Source of the DNA: Planctomycetaceae bacterium | GTDB lineage: Bacteria > Planctomycetota > Planctomycetia > Planctomycetales > Planctomycetaceae | DNA: 64,000 bases | Direction of reading: 5' to 3' | Assembly: GCA_041398785.1 (NCBI GenBank) | Contig: JAWKUA010000022.1 | Span: 1-64,000 of the forward strand | Part shown: one piece after another, positions 36,600 to 45,070 of the stretch | Layout of the letters: every line of letters begins with the position of its first letter | How positions within the stretch are numbered: the stretch's first letter is position 1 | Made by a program: the position numbers and the translations under genes | Notes under the pieces: generated by a model | Databases searched by the model: none | What the model was told of the DNA's origin: nothing | Seen by the model: the letters and a program-made list of their open reading frames with translations, nothing else

Positions 36600-38225
36600 T
36601 CAGGCGAGCGTGCGGCCCCGGCGCGGAGTCCGTCGGCGGCGATACTCGCACGCCAAAACGACCAGCCACGGCAGGTATTCCACCCAGACGACGATGTAAC
36701 GGAAGACGTCAGCACCGTCATAACGATGTCCCGCGACCGGAAGTTCCACCGGCAGCCAGACCAGCAGAAAGCGCAGATAGTAGATCGACACACAACCCGA
36801 CAGCAGCAGCCAGCTCCTGACCCGTACAAACGGCAACAGCGGCATCGCCCACGTCCAATACCACGGGTTCATCGTCGGCAACAGAAGCCAGAACCACGCG
36901 ATTGACAGGAAGGAAAGCTCCGCAAGTCGCTTCGTTCCGGCATGCCGCGCCTGCCACGCAAGAAACCCGATGACGGCGACGGACAGCAGCGTCGTCAGAC
37001 TTCGAGCGGCCAGAAACGCGGATTCGGCGTCCTTCGCCGGCCGGAATGCCTGCGGGACGACCGAAAACCACGCCCGGGATTTCGGTGTAAGGTTTTCCTC
37101 AATCAGCAGGAAGAAGAAGTCATTGATCTTCCACGATGTCAGGAACGTTGAAAGTCCCTCTTCAGCCGGTTCACTGTCCGTGTCGGCGGTATCCGGCTGG
37201 CGTGTTTCCGTCTGCAGCATCGGCCACATTGCAGCGCCGGTCACCAGCAGCAGCAGTCCGGCATTCGCGACGAATACGCGCTGGTCGAACCGTTTGGCGA
37301 CGGACACCGCGATCACGGGCGCAAGCACCACGGGAAACAGCTTCGCGCCGATTCCGAGCCCCAGCAGCACCGCCGCGCAGAGCAGCCGGGTTATCGACCT
37401 TCGGCGAATGCCGCTTAGCCACAGCACGACCGACCAGACCGCAAGGCCAATGGATATCGCGTTCAGATGACCACTGTTCGCAAACTCCTTCAGGACCAGT
37501 GGCGACCACGCGTAGCAGATCAGCCATCCGGGCGGTTTCCGAAACTGTCTCAGCAACTGCTGCAGCGCCAGCATCGTCAGCACATCAAACAGCACAATCG
37601 CTGCCTTCGTGACGACCAGCCGCTCGTACACCGTTGCCGATTGGGGACTAACGGCCGCTGCAGTCGCAAATACTACCTGGCTGACCGGCGGATAAATCGT
37701 CGTCAGGTGACCAAAGTGAATCCGCGACAGGATGATTTCATTGGCCTTCGCGGAATCACGAAGAAGCACCAGATGTTTCAGCCGGATGTCGTCCGCTTCC
37801 GCATCACCGGCATGAACGCCGCGGACTTCGGCGGGACTGAATTCGTATGGGTTGCCGCCCGACGACGTCACCAGGCCATCCCACATGTACCGATAGATGT
37901 CGACCTCCAGAATCGGATGTGTGGGCAGCAGCAGCAGCCGAAACAGCAATCCCGTCCCAAGCACAAAACGGGCAACGGTTGTCCGGCCGCGAACCGAAAT
38001 CGCCGTTCTCAAGGCGAACAAATGCAACACGAACGCCGCCGTCATCAGCACGAAGAACTTACCAACCGGTCGATCCGCGGGATTCGTTTCGTAACGAAAT
38101 CGGTCGGACAACATCGCGATTCCGCCGTACGTCAGCGTCAGCATTGCCGTGAGCGCCAGCAGCCTGCGCCATCGCGACCGATCGGCCAAAACGGCTGCCG
38201 ATGCCGCAGACAGCCTGTTATCCAT
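36600..38225 (-). CDS. GT87-like (DUF2029) integral-membrane glycosyltransferase
   Basis: 541 residues from the ATG at 38223-38225. It has roughly ten or more hydrophobic segments and the luminal signature LLLPTHPILEVDIYRYMWDG, where the aspartate is a likely catalytic or metal-binding residue of GT-C enzymes. NPYEFSP and GHLTTIYPPVSQ follow. The start overlaps the end of the GT2 gene by eight bases, so the genes are likely translationally coupled. The GT2 probably makes a polyprenyl-phosphate sugar donor that this enzyme uses, which is inference from the pairing. An upstream in-frame ATG at 38291 would lie inside the GT2 gene. Confidence 0.82.
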   Translation of the reverse strand: MDNRLSAASAAVLADRSRWRRLLALTAMLTLTYGGIAMLSDRFRYETNPADRPVGKFFVLMTAAFVLHLFALRTAISVRGRTTVARFVLGTGLLFRLLLLPTHPILEVDIYRYMWDGLVTSSGGNPYEFSPAEVRGVHAGDAEADDIRLKHLVLLRDSAKANEIILSRIHFGHLTTIYPPVSQVVFATAAAVSPQSATVYERLVVTKAAIVLFDVLTMLALQQLLRQFRKPPGWLICYAWSPLVLKEFANSGHLNAISIGLAVWSVVLWLSGIRRRSITRLLCAAVLLGLGIGAKLFPVVLAPVIAVSVAKRFDQRVFVANAGLLLLVTGAAMWPMLQTETRQPDTADTDSEPAEEGLSTFLTSWKINDFFFLLIEENLTPKSRAWFSVVPQAFRPAKDAESAFLAARSLTTLLSVAVIGFLAWQARHAGTKRLAELSFLSIAWFWLLLPTMNPWYWTWAMPLLPFVRVRSWLLLSGCVSIYYLRFLLVWLPVELPVAGHRYDGADVFRYIVVWVEYLPWLVVLACEYRRRRTPRRGRTLA

Positions 38226-39024
38226 CGCGTTGGTCTCCGGCTGCCTGCGGTGCTGCGGCAGCACTGCGTCGGAAGACACCATAGCGAGCAATCAGGTACA
38301 GAATCTTCCAGCCGGCACGGATACTGCCGGTGACGGTACCGCTGATCTTGCTGAGGCCGACTCGACGACGATAGGAAACCGGAACCTCCTGAATTCGCAG
38401 CTTCGCGCGAACAGCCTTGATCTGCATTTCAACCGTCCAGCCGAAATTCCGGTCCTGCATGCGCAGCGCTGTAAGCGATGACAGCCGGACCGCTCGAAAC
38501 GGGCCGAGATCCGTGTAACGAAATCCCAGCAGCCAGCGCATCAGAAAGCACGCCAGCTTGTTTCCGAACACGCTTTGAAACGGCATCGCGCCGGCTTCCC
38601 GTTTTCCCAGAAGCCGTGATCCGATGACGAAATCGGCGGCACCGCGCAGAATCGGTTCGACCAGCAGCGGCAGTTCCTCCGGATGATCGCTGTAGTCCGC
38701 GTCAAGAAACACGACGATGCGAGATTCGACTTCACCGGCAGCCAGCAGCGAATTCAGTTCCTCAAGTCCCTTCAGGCACGCTGCTCCGTAGCCCCTCTGA
38801 ATTTCCTTCACGACATGCGCACCGTGTGCAGCAGCAACAGCGGCCGTAGCGTCCGTCGAGCCGTTATCGACGACGATCACCTTCGCGACATCGGGCAACT
38901 GCCGCAGCACCAGCGGCAGCGATCGTTCCTCATTGAGCGCCGGAATAATGACAACGACCGAGGAAAGGTCGACGGCATCACAATCTGCCCTTGCCGCTTG
39001 GTGCGTTTTCGGAGCCGGATTCAT
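38218..39024 (-). CDS. GT2 family glycosyltransferase (polyprenol-phosphate sugar transferase-like)
   Basis: 268 residues from the ATG at 39022-39024, seven bases after the stop of the esterase gene; the longer in-frame start at 39153 would overlap that gene by 120 bases. The GT-A core is VVVIIPALNEERSLPLVLRQL, VVDNGSTDATAAVA and VVFLDADYSDHPEELP, with DAD as the metal site, then GSRLLGKREAGAMPFQSVFG. It matches dolichol/undecaprenyl-phosphate mannose or glucose synthase-like proteins. No transmembrane helices follow the catalytic domain. It overlaps the GT87-like gene, which probably uses the lipid-linked sugar it makes. Confidence 0.88.
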   Translation of the reverse strand: MNPAPKTHQAARADCDAVDLSSVVVIIPALNEERSLPLVLRQLPDVAKVIVVDNGSTDATAAVAAAHGAHVVKEIQRGYGAACLKGLEELNSLLAAGEVESRIVVFLDADYSDHPEELPLLVEPILRGAADFVIGSRLLGKREAGAMPFQSVFGNKLACFLMRWLLGFRYTDLGPFRAVRLSSLTALRMQDRNFGWTVEMQIKAVRAKLRIQEVPVSYRRRVGLSKISGTVTGSIRAGWKILYLIARYGVFRRSAAAAPQAAGDQRDG

Positions 39025-39031
39025 CGTGCCT

Positions 39032-41185
39032 TCAACGTGAAGCCGGCTCGCCAACGGTGACCTGCTGTCCGGTCCAGCGCGAATCAGAGGCAAGTCGCTC
39101 AGCGAATGCCGTCGCACGTTCATCGGGCTGTTGCACTCGAACCGGAGCCCCATGAACGGCCAGCGCGAACAGTTCGGGCAGCGTTGTATAACGTGCGGCG
39201 TTCAGCAATTCCGCCTCTGCTTCCCGGTTCGCAGGCAGCGATTTCAGCCAGATGGAATCAACCGGCGGTTCAAACAGCGACGCGACCAGCACCAGTTCAC
39301 CGGTTGCGCCCGGATCACCCAGGTGCAACTGCTTCAGCGATCGGCAGTTCGTTCGAACAAGTTGAATGGCTCGCCGAATGTCCCAGACTCGCATTGCGTC
39401 CGCCGTGGTACCGATCAACTGAAACCGGCGACGAATCTGAACCTGCTTCTTTTCGTCGCCCTTCCACGCATGCGGCCCGGTGCCTCTTGGGCTGAACACA
39501 GCAACGGCGGAACCGGGATCTTCGGTCATGCTCAGGAACAGCGGCACAACCGGCACCGGCGCGATCGGATCGACCTCGTCATCACCCGGAACCAGCGACG
39601 CATAGTGCTGCCACTGCTGATCGTCGGCGACAAACAGCCGAACACTCGTGATCGATCCGAGTTGTTCCCACGCAGCGGCCGCGAGGTCGCTCGTCGAAGT
39701 TTGCTTTCGCTGAATCACGTCGATGAACAAGGGAACGTTTTCCTGGCTGTCAAAGTGCAGCCTGGTCACCGACAAGTCCGCCTTGCGCGGATCATTCGTG
39801 ACCGGGATTTCGATCGATTCCACTCGAACATCCTGCGCGGGACTCCAGTCGGCATCGTTGTCAGGCCACGCCGCGAACGTGTCGTGCCGCAGTCGGGCGA
39901 TGGCTGCATCGATCCACTGCTGCTGCCGACCAATGACTTCCGCAGCGTCGCCGGGAGACGGGTCGCTTGCCGCCGGTGCGAATTGTTCGTCGATCGAAGT
40001 ATTGCGCTGATCCGACGGCAGCTCGCTGAACACTCGCAGTTGTGGCGGTTCGAACAGCTTTGCGGCGGTATCGGAGATCAGTGAATCGTCATGACGCAGC
40101 CAGCGATTCAGCCAGCGAAAGGCATGAATTCTGAGTTCCTGTGTGTCCTTGTGCGGTCCTTCGGTGATCTGCAGTCCGAGATTTTCCGGCTTGCCGTAAA
40201 GCCGGTAGATGTGCCGCACCTGCCGGTGAATTTCCACGACACCTTCCAGCGGAAAGATCGTGTCCTTGTCGCTGTTGCTGATCAGCAGCGGTCGCGGAGC
40301 CACCAGGGCCGCAATGGTGGCGTAGTCCCAGCGAGCCGTGTTGACCATGAACATGCAGTCGCAGTGTCCTTCAACGCAGCCGTCGACAACGTGATTGCGC
40401 AGCGTGGTGATTCCCGCGACGGGCACCGCGCACTGAATTCGTTCGTCAAGTGACGAAATCCACCAACTGTAAATGCCGCCTCCTGATCGACCGGTAACGC
40501 CGAACCGGCTCGCATCGACTTCCGGCCGCGTCTCCAGATAGTCCAGCGCCCGAATGCAGTTCCAGGCTTCGACACCGGCGGGCGTGTATCCTCGAGAATT
40601 CCACCACCAGCGGCCTTCGCGATATGTTCCGTGATGGATGCCTTCGATTTCTCCGAGCTGCAGTGAATCGATCGTCAAGCAGCAGTAGCCGTTGCGAGCG
40701 AACCAGGCTCCGTGATGATGGTAGCCGACCTTGTTGCCAAAACTCACGCCGCCATCCTTCACCTGAGCATGGCCGCAAACGTACAGCACAGTCGGCAGCG
40801 GCTGCGTGACTTCCTTCGGACGGTAAAAATTCGCCGTGACATACAGGCCGGGCATCGACTGGAAATGCAGTTTTTCGACAACGAACGCCGGTTCTTCAAC
40901 GATACCCGTGACCTGCGCGTCCAGCGGCGTCTTTGCGGGCAGTGGATTCAGCCCGAGTTGATCCAGCAACTGCTGCCGGAGGCCCGACCGTGCGGATTCC
41001 CATTCGTCAAGCGTTCGGTAGTTGAACAGGGAACTTTGGCGTTCGATCTTTGCGACTTCCGCTTCGAAGTACCTGGCCAGTTCCGGATTGCCGTCCAGTG
41101 ACCAGTCCGCGGCAAAGACAGCGCTGCTCAAAACAGTCGCCAGCGCTGCAATGATTGCTGTTGTGGCTTGAAGACACGGATTCAT
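39032..41185 (-). CDS. Secreted acetylxylan-esterase-like alpha/beta hydrolase
   Basis: 717 residues from the ATG at 41183-41185, chosen because GAGGGGG precedes it and a signal peptide follows (AIIAALATVLSSAVFAADW). The N-terminal catalytic part has PTVLYVCGHAQ, the nucleophile motif TGRSGGG (serine in GRSGG), an aspartate in ISNSDKDTIFP and a histidine in TEGPHKDTQELRIHA. This is the fold of the Abhydrolase_7/CE-type esterases. A C-terminal region of about 250 residues is of the same kind seen in large planctomycete esterases and has no motif I know. It probably cleaves acyl esters on polysaccharides in the periplasm or outside. Confidence 0.82.
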   Translation of the reverse strand: MNPCLQATTAIIAALATVLSSAVFAADWSLDGNPELARYFEAEVAKIERQSSLFNYRTLDEWESARSGLRQQLLDQLGLNPLPAKTPLDAQVTGIVEEPAFVVEKLHFQSMPGLYVTANFYRPKEVTQPLPTVLYVCGHAQVKDGGVSFGNKVGYHHHGAWFARNGYCCLTIDSLQLGEIEGIHHGTYREGRWWWNSRGYTPAGVEAWNCIRALDYLETRPEVDASRFGVTGRSGGGIYSWWISSLDERIQCAVPVAGITTLRNHVVDGCVEGHCDCMFMVNTARWDYATIAALVAPRPLLISNSDKDTIFPLEGVVEIHRQVRHIYRLYGKPENLGLQITEGPHKDTQELRIHAFRWLNRWLRHDDSLISDTAAKLFEPPQLRVFSELPSDQRNTSIDEQFAPAASDPSPGDAAEVIGRQQQWIDAAIARLRHDTFAAWPDNDADWSPAQDVRVESIEIPVTNDPRKADLSVTRLHFDSQENVPLFIDVIQRKQTSTSDLAAAAWEQLGSITSVRLFVADDQQWQHYASLVPGDDEVDPIAPVPVVPLFLSMTEDPGSAVAVFSPRGTGPHAWKGDEKKQVQIRRRFQLIGTTADAMRVWDIRRAIQLVRTNCRSLKQLHLGDPGATGELVLVASLFEPPVDSIWLKSLPANREAEAELLNAARYTTLPELFALAVHGAPVRVQQPDERATAFAERLASDSRWTGQQVTVGEPASR

Positions 41186-41341
41186 CAGTAGTACCCCCTC
41201 GGAATTCGGCAGCAACAGGACTTCTCGGCCAGTGACCACAGTGTCTCCAAACATCGCCGATATTTCATCCGAGCATTGCAGTTTCATCCGCGGCGCGGGC
41301 ATCCTGAATGGTTTCCTGGGCGGCCGGTTTCCAAGGCGAGC

Positions 41342-41449
41342 GGCAGATGAGCAGTTACCTGCCTGCAAGCCGCACGGCGCTAGCCGCGGTTGTGTTCGCT
41401 GAGAACCGGGGCCAGCGCCCTGCGGCTGGCGGGTAGATTCTCATCTGCC
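41342..41449. repeat. Palindromic intergenic element, copy 1
   Basis: The outer arms GGCAGATGAG (41342-41351) and CTCATCTGCC (41440-41449) are perfect inverted repeats. An inner stem pairs AGCCGCACGGCGCTAG with CCAGCGCCCTGCGGCT. A second element with the same plan lies at 54283-54391. Confidence 0.88.
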
Positions 41450-41622
41450 CCACGCTTAAACCGTAAACACAATTTCCATCCGGATCGTTACCCTGAGATG
41501 GCGTGCTTCGCGATTTCAAATCACAATACGACGACAGGCGTCCAGGGGCGTCTGTTGATCGAACGCCCGCCGCGCCGGTGCCGTTCGGTATCGCGGAACA
41601 CGATATTCCGGATCCAACGCCC

Positions 41623-42108
41623 ATGATTTCGCAAACCGTTGAATATGCCCTGCGTGCCGTTGTGACGATTGCGCAGCATGACGGGACACCGTGTACGGCT
41701 CGCAGAATCTCAGACATCACGCAGGTTCCGCTGCCCTACCTTTCGAAGCTGATGCAGGGCCTGGTTCGCGGTGGAATCGTCAGTTCCCGCAGAGGCCTTC
41801 ACGGTGGATTTGTTCTGAAGCGTGATCCGGCGGAACTGACAATTCTGGATGTCGTCGATGTCGTCGAACCAATCCAGCGGATTCACGAATGTCCGCTGGG
41901 AATCAAGTCGCACGGTAAGACGTTGTGCCCGCTCCACAAACAGCTCGACAGTGCGATGGCGGCCACGGAAACCGCGTTTCGTGAAACCACCGTGGCGCAG
42001 GTGCTCGCCCAGCCAGGCAGCGTGTCGCCGCTTTGCGAGGAACAGAAGCTGGTGTCGCTGGGTTCCGGCATTGCCGCAGGAAGTTCTGCGAAGAAGTCGG
42101 CCGATTGA
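41623..42108 (+). CDS. Rrf2-family transcriptional regulator
   Basis: 161 residues from the ATG at 41623. The N-terminal winged helix is SQTVEYALRAVVTIAQHDGT with a second helix and turn VPLPYLSKLMQGLVRGGIVSSRRGLHGGF, typical of Rrf2. Four cysteines occur, at 24, 90, 102 and 138. C90 and C102 sit in HECPLGIKSHGKTLCPLH, in the region where IscR and NsrR bind an Fe-S cluster, although their usual three-cysteine spacing is not seen. A redox or nitric-oxide signal is likely. It is divergent from the membrane protein gene (42251), which it may regulate. Confidence 0.85.
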   Translation: MISQTVEYALRAVVTIAQHDGTPCTARRISDITQVPLPYLSKLMQGLVRGGIVSSRRGLHGGFVLKRDPAELTILDVVDVVEPIQRIHECPLGIKSHGKTLCPLHKQLDSAMAATETAFRETTVAQVLAQPGSVSPLCEEQKLVSLGSGIAAGSSAKKSAD

Positions 42109-42250
42109 TTTGTTTCAAACGTCGCGGGACAGAAGCTTCAGATTCCGCGAAGTCGAGCTGCAAAGTGACGGAGTGAAGCAAGTCCGGAAGTGGGCGGCCG
42201 TGGGATTGACACGGTCGAACATCAATTGCAGTCGTCCGCTGCCAAAGTGT

Positions 42251-42721
42251 TCATCCGACTGTGCTGCGCGAAACGCTTCGCGCGGTGATCGCGATCGCCC
42301 ACAGCAGGCACACCGCGCCGATCGGCACCAGCAGGATTCCCAGATTCGGATCGCCGCGGTAGATCACCAGGCCGCCGACAAGGAACCCCGCAGGCAGCAG
42401 CAGGCCGGCAAGGATAAACAGTCGCGAGCAGCGTATCAGATGGCGTTCGCCCGCCGTCACAAATCCAAGACTTGCGGCGAATGCGATGTGAACCAGAGAC
42501 AGCAGCGTTCCGTGAGCATGTGCCAGCGTGAACATCAGACGCCGAGTCTCATTTCCGACGTCCAGGTAATATCCCAGCTTCAACCCGTGCAGAGCTTCCA
42601 GAACAATTCCCGCGGTCGCGAAGAAGAACAGCGACCACCAGCCAATCCGCAGGTGTCGGCGAATCAATCGGCTAACGGTGTTCACATTGCCAGCCGGAAA
42701 TGAGCTTTCTTCTGGAGTCAT
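42251..42721 (-). CDS. Small four-TM membrane protein, unknown family
   Basis: 156 residues with four predicted hydrophobic helices: SLFFFATAGIVLEALHGL, LLSLVHIAFAASLGFVT, LFILAGLLLPAGFLVGGLVIY and ILLVPIGAVCLLWAIAI. Histidines cluster in LAHAHGTLLSLVHIAFA, a pattern that might bind heme or a metal. The N-terminus is cytoplasmic and basic (SRLIRRHLR). It is next to and convergent with the Rrf2-type regulator gene, 142 bases apart. I do not recognise a family with confidence. A role in oxidant or nitric oxide response is a guess from that neighbour. Confidence 0.6.
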   Translation of the reverse strand: MTPEESSFPAGNVNTVSRLIRRHLRIGWWSLFFFATAGIVLEALHGLKLGYYLDVGNETRRLMFTLAHAHGTLLSLVHIAFAASLGFVTAGERHLIRCSRLFILAGLLLPAGFLVGGLVIYRGDPNLGILLVPIGAVCLLWAIAITARSVSRSTVG

Positions 42722-43102
42722 GAAATCCTCAGATCAAACATGTGATGGCCACGCGCGAAGATTCAATTGCTCTGTCCGGCAAGGTCACACTTCCGAAGAC
42801 CGTGCTCGGCAGCCGACAGGGAACGTCGACGCTCACGCGAAGACCGCAACAACGCAATCGGTCCCCGGCTGGAGCACGAGATTGTACATGACGACCGACC
42901 CGTTTTTGATTCTCCGGTGAACGGACACGGAAAGACGTAGTGTTGGCTCTCCATCTCCTGGTGACGCATCAGTCCTGCTGTGACGATGCATGCTGCCGTC
43001 AGCGGAACGCGTGTACGACCGCAGTCCATGGCCGCTATACTGCCCGACGGGCTGTTTCCAACCCGCGATAAACCAACCGGCAACCGTTTCGGAGTCTGTT
43101 CA
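42722..43102. other. Intergenic region between divergent genes, no gene seen
   Basis: 381 bases. A minus-strand frame of 106 codons at 42763-43083 has no family motif and was not accepted. Confidence 0.45.
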
Positions 43103-44152
43103 ATGCCCGACGCAAACCATCCTGCTTCGAATCGTCGAAGCTTTCTGCAGAAATCAGCGCTCGGTTCGGGATTGGGTGTCCTGGCCTCCGGAGCCGTTCA
43201 TGGTTCCAGTCCCCCGATGGTTGCGGTGCGGGCTGAGCGTCTTCCGCGCGAAGTCTGGATTGCCACGATCTCGCAACAGGGTCTGCAGGCCGGCGACACG
43301 GCGACGATGGTTCGTCAGATGCTGTCACGGATGGACGAAGTTGTGGCCTTCCACCCGGACATCGTCTGTCTGCCGGAGACATTCCCGTACAACAATGTTT
43401 CCGGCACGCTTCCCTCAATGGCCGAACGGGCCGAGGAGCCCGACGGTGAGTTGACGCGTCCGTTTGCAGGGTTCGCCGCGGAACACAACTGCTATGTCGT
43501 TTGTCCGATCTACACTCGGCACGACGGGCGAGTGTTCAATACTGCCGTGATCTTTGATCGCAAGGGTCAGGTGCTGGGTGAATATCACAAGATGCACCCG
43601 ACAACCGGTGAGATGGACGACGGCATTTCCCCCGGATCGCTCGAACCGCCGGTCTTTCAAACCGACTTCGGCGTCGTCGGAATCCAGATCTGCTTCGATA
43701 TCGAATGGGACGACGGCTGGCAGAAGCTGCAGCAGGCCGGCGCGGAAATTGTCTTCTGGCCGTCCGCTTTTGCCGGAGGACTGATGGTGAACACGAAGGC
43801 ATGGCAGCACAGATATTGCGTCGTCTCCAGCACCGCGAAGGATACTTCAAAGATCTGCGATATCACCGGCGAAGTGGTTGCTCAAACCAGCCGCTGGAAT
43901 CACTGGGTGTGTGCGCCGCTGAATCTTGAGAAGGCGTTTCTGCACACATGGCCTTATGTCCGCCGTTTCCCGGAGATTCAGGCCAGGTACGGCCGCGACG
44001 TTCTGATTCACAACTTCGCGGACGAGGAATGGTCGATCATTGAAAGCCGTTCAGCGGACGTGAAGGTCGCGGATGTACTGAAGGAATTTGACCTGCATAC
44101 TCTTGATGAGCTGACGCGACTCAGTGAAGCACGACAGTGTGAGTGCCGGTAG
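43103..44152 (+). CDS. Carbon-nitrogen hydrolase (nitrilase superfamily), Tat-exported
   Basis: 349 residues from the ATG at 43103. The N-terminus is a Tat signal: NRRSFLQKSALGSGLGVLASGAV. The nitrilase catalytic triad is complete: glutamate in VCLPETFPYN, lysine in GEYHKMHPT and cysteine in VGIQICFDIEWDD. The superfamily cleaves nitriles or amides, such as omega-amides and carbamoyl groups. Export by the Tat path suggests an extracellular substrate. I chose this ATG because it gives the Tat signal; an earlier in-frame one does not. It is followed 69 bases later by an ECF sigma gene on the same strand. Confidence 0.9.
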   Translation: MPDANHPASNRRSFLQKSALGSGLGVLASGAVHGSSPPMVAVRAERLPREVWIATISQQGLQAGDTATMVRQMLSRMDEVVAFHPDIVCLPETFPYNNVSGTLPSMAERAEEPDGELTRPFAGFAAEHNCYVVCPIYTRHDGRVFNTAVIFDRKGQVLGEYHKMHPTTGEMDDGISPGSLEPPVFQTDFGVVGIQICFDIEWDDGWQKLQQAGAEIVFWPSAFAGGLMVNTKAWQHRYCVVSSTAKDTSKICDITGEVVAQTSRWNHWVCAPLNLEKAFLHTWPYVRRFPEIQARYGRDVLIHNFADEEWSIIESRSADVKVADVLKEFDLHTLDELTRLSEARQCECR

Positions 44153-44221
44153 CGGCCATCCGCCGCACACGCGCGGTTCACCCACAAGTCTGCCTGCGCC
44201 GTTTCGGCACCGCTGTATGCT

Positions 44222-44938
44222 TTGGTGAGACTGGCGGCGTCGGTTACCATTTCCGCGGTGGCAGACGTGCCGGCAGTTTTCGCTTGGGTTCTGACAGGCG
44301 GCGATGTGACACATTCTGATCCGGACACTCAACTGATCGATCGCGTCATTCGAGGCGATGAAGACGCGCTGGCGGAGCTGTTTTCCGTCCATCGTGACCG
44401 GTTATGGAGAATGGTCAATTTCCGCATGGACCCGCGGCTTCACGGACGCATCGACGCGGACGACGTTCTTCAGGAAGCGTGGATGGCCGTTGTTCAGCGC
44501 ATCGATCATTTCCTGGCCGACGCGTCGCGTTCCATCTTTGTCTGGTTCCGATTGATTACCAGCCAGACACTGATCGACATTCATCGACGGCACCTGGGAA
44601 CTCAGAAACGCAACGCGGCGATGGATTTTTCCATTCACCGCGGCTGGTCAGCCGAATCGACGTCATTCTCACTGTCGTTCCATCTGCTGGGTCATCTGAC
44701 ATCACCCAGCCAGGCCGCACTGCGGCAGGAACTTTCGGATCAGTTGAAGCAGGCGCTGGGTTCCATGAACGAAATTGACCGCGAAGTTCTGGCGCTGAGG
44801 CACTTCGAACAACTGTCAAATCGCGAGACCGCTCAGATTCTGGGGATCTCGGACCAGGCGTCCAGCGACCGCTACATGCGTGCTCTGGCCCGCCTGAAGG
44901 CCGTTTTGACGGCGCTGCCCGGCTTCATGGACCAATAG
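44222..44938 (+). CDS. ECF-type sigma factor
   Basis: 238 residues at most. Region 2 is LIDRVIRGDEDALAELFSVH and RLHGRIDADDVLQEAW, the planctomycete ECF pattern. Region 4 is IDREVLALRHFEQLSNRETA followed by an HTH ending in SSDRYMRALARLKAVL. The true start is uncertain: the first 27 codons look untypical, and a GTG at 44306-44308 (codon 29, before THSDPDTQLID) is a good alternative. No anti-sigma or kinase gene is beside it. The preceding gene is the nitrilase-type protein, the next is convergent sbcC. Confidence 0.85.
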   Translation: MVRLAASVTISAVADVPAVFAWVLTGGDVTHSDPDTQLIDRVIRGDEDALAELFSVHRDRLWRMVNFRMDPRLHGRIDADDVLQEAWMAVVQRIDHFLADASRSIFVWFRLITSQTLIDIHRRHLGTQKRNAAMDFSIHRGWSAESTSFSLSFHLLGHLTSPSQAALRQELSDQLKQALGSMNEIDREVLALRHFEQLSNRETAQILGISDQASSDRYMRALARLKAVLTALPGFMDQ

Positions 44939-45070
44939 CTTTCTGATTCCGGACATGGCGCGAATCCATGGCCCGAGCCGTCGAGGGCGACGCCGCGACG
45001 TGTCCTCAGTCGTTTGACCCAACGCCGAATTTCACCGAATGACAACACACCGGCGGTATCGTGCGCTGCT

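Noticed and set aside
42763..43083. 106-codon minus-strand frame
   Set aside because: No family motif, no ribosome binding site and unlike the codon pattern of accepted genes.
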